A stretch of DNA of 6,659 bases from Zoogloeaceae bacterium (GTDB lineage Bacteria; Pseudomonadota; Gammaproteobacteria; Burkholderiales; Rhodocyclaceae), in contig SSSX01000714.1 in assembly GCA_015657735.1 (NCBI GenBank), forward strand, positions 1 through 6,659, in the 5' to 3' direction. Positions 6,374 through 6,659 of this stretch are shown in pieces; positions within the stretch are counted from its first letter, which is position 1; each line of letters opens with the position of its first letter. The translations under genes were made by a program, and so were the position numbers. Under the pieces are notes generated by a model. That model saw only the letters and a program-made list of their open reading frames with translations. It ran no database searches and had not been told where the DNA came from.

Positions 6374-6379
6374 TCCTTT
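6374..6379 (-). promoter_or_regulatory. Ribosome binding site of the HHE gene
   Basis: On the - strand AAAGGA lies 5 nt before the ATG at 6368, inside the 17-bp gap after the livF-type stop codon. It fixes the start of the HHE gene and fits translation from a shared transcript. Confidence 0.75.
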
Positions 6380-6385
6380 CCGCTG

Positions 6386-6659
6386 TCAGGTCGACAGCAT
6401 TTCCTGGTGCTTGCTGCCGAGGCCGAGATAGCTTTCGATGACGCGCGGGTCGTCGCGCAGGTCGTGGGCCTCGCCGTGCATCTTGACGCCGCCGTTCTCG
6501 AGCACGTAGGCGTAGTCGGCCACCTGCAGCGCGGCGCGGGCGTTCTGCTCGACGAGCAGGATCGACACGCCGCGCCGGCGCAGCTCGGCGATGATGCGGA
6601 AGATCTCGCGCACGATCAGCGGCGCCAGCCCGAGGCTCGGCTCGTCGAGCATCAGCAGC
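6386..6659 (-). CDS. livF: LivF-type branched-chain amino-acid ABC transporter ATPase (partial, C-terminal)
   Basis: The gene runs off the right edge; about the last 90 residues are present. They begin in the Walker B region (LLMLDEPSLGLAP, with catalytic Glu and D-loop), followed by IVREIFRIIAELRRRG, then ILLVEQNARAAL and YAYVLENGGV. The VEQN sequence at the switch-loop position and the LGLAP segment are characteristic of LivF, one of two ATPases energising HAAT-family importers. These take up leucine/isoleucine/valine, or in many betaproteobacteria amides and aromatic acids. Walker A and the signature motif are outside the window. The C-terminus extends past the usual YLG end by about ten residues (GLGSKHQEMLST). 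The substrate cannot be told. An HHE gene follows 17 bp downstream on the same strand. Confidence 0.9.
   Translation of the reverse strand, partial: LLMLDEPSLGLAPLIVREIFRIIAELRRRGVSILLVEQNARAALQVADYAYVLENGGVKMHGEAHDLRDDPRVIESYLGLGSKHQEMLST

Noticed and set aside
5616..6431. 271-codon open frame on the + strand
   Set aside because: It is antisense to the HHE gene, whose ligand motifs and ribosome binding site are clear. The product is Val/Gly-rich without a recognisable fold.

Overview
The window is a dense, strongly G+C-rich stretch of bacterial DNA (mostly G or C at third codon positions). The gene content suggests a betaproteobacterium, probably of the Azoarcus/Thauera/Rhodocyclales type: c-type cytochromes, a branched-chain amino-acid type ABC transporter, a YbaL-like antiporter, a MarR regulator and an HHE protein. 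The genus is an inference from gene style, not from a marker gene.

Left part (1-1950, + strand). The first bases are the C-terminal end of what looks like a cytochrome b561-type membrane protein. After 36 bp comes a 463-residue secreted protein with one heme-binding CXXCH directly after the signal peptide, followed by a long barrel-like region ending in Phe. The segment around the heme (FARQTG, then CAACH, then PQLTPYG and FKLGGY) resembles the fused cytochrome-porin (Cyc2-like) family implicated in extracellular electron transfer and iron oxidation. Thirteen bp later comes a small class I periplasmic cytochrome c, and then a strong hairpin terminator. Together the three genes look like an electron conduit: outer-membrane cytochrome-barrel, soluble periplasmic carrier, and inner-membrane di-heme b cytochrome. 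This is the most interesting part of the window.

Middle (1951-3361, + strand). An AT-richer intergenic stretch carries three alternating inverted copies of a GCAACAAT element. It is followed by a 418-residue protein with two HD domains: a C-terminal HD-GYP domain (cyclic dinucleotide phosphodiesterase type) and an N-terminal HD domain that lacks the GYP part but keeps the same metal-ligand spacing.

Right part (3362-6659, - strand). Reading from the right edge leftwards: the C-terminal part of a LivF-type ABC ATPase; a hemerythrin-like HHE protein 17 bp after it with a good ribosome binding site; a MarR-family regulator with a 14-bp perfect palindrome in its upstream region; and a YbaL/Kef-type cation:proton antiporter with a C-terminal NAD-binding RCK domain. 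The antiporter gene and the HD-GYP gene meet tail to tail with no base between their stop codons, and a perfect 20-bp palindrome is centred on that junction.

No tRNA, rRNA, CRISPR array or insertion sequence was seen. No stretch longer than about 210 bp lacks a gene.
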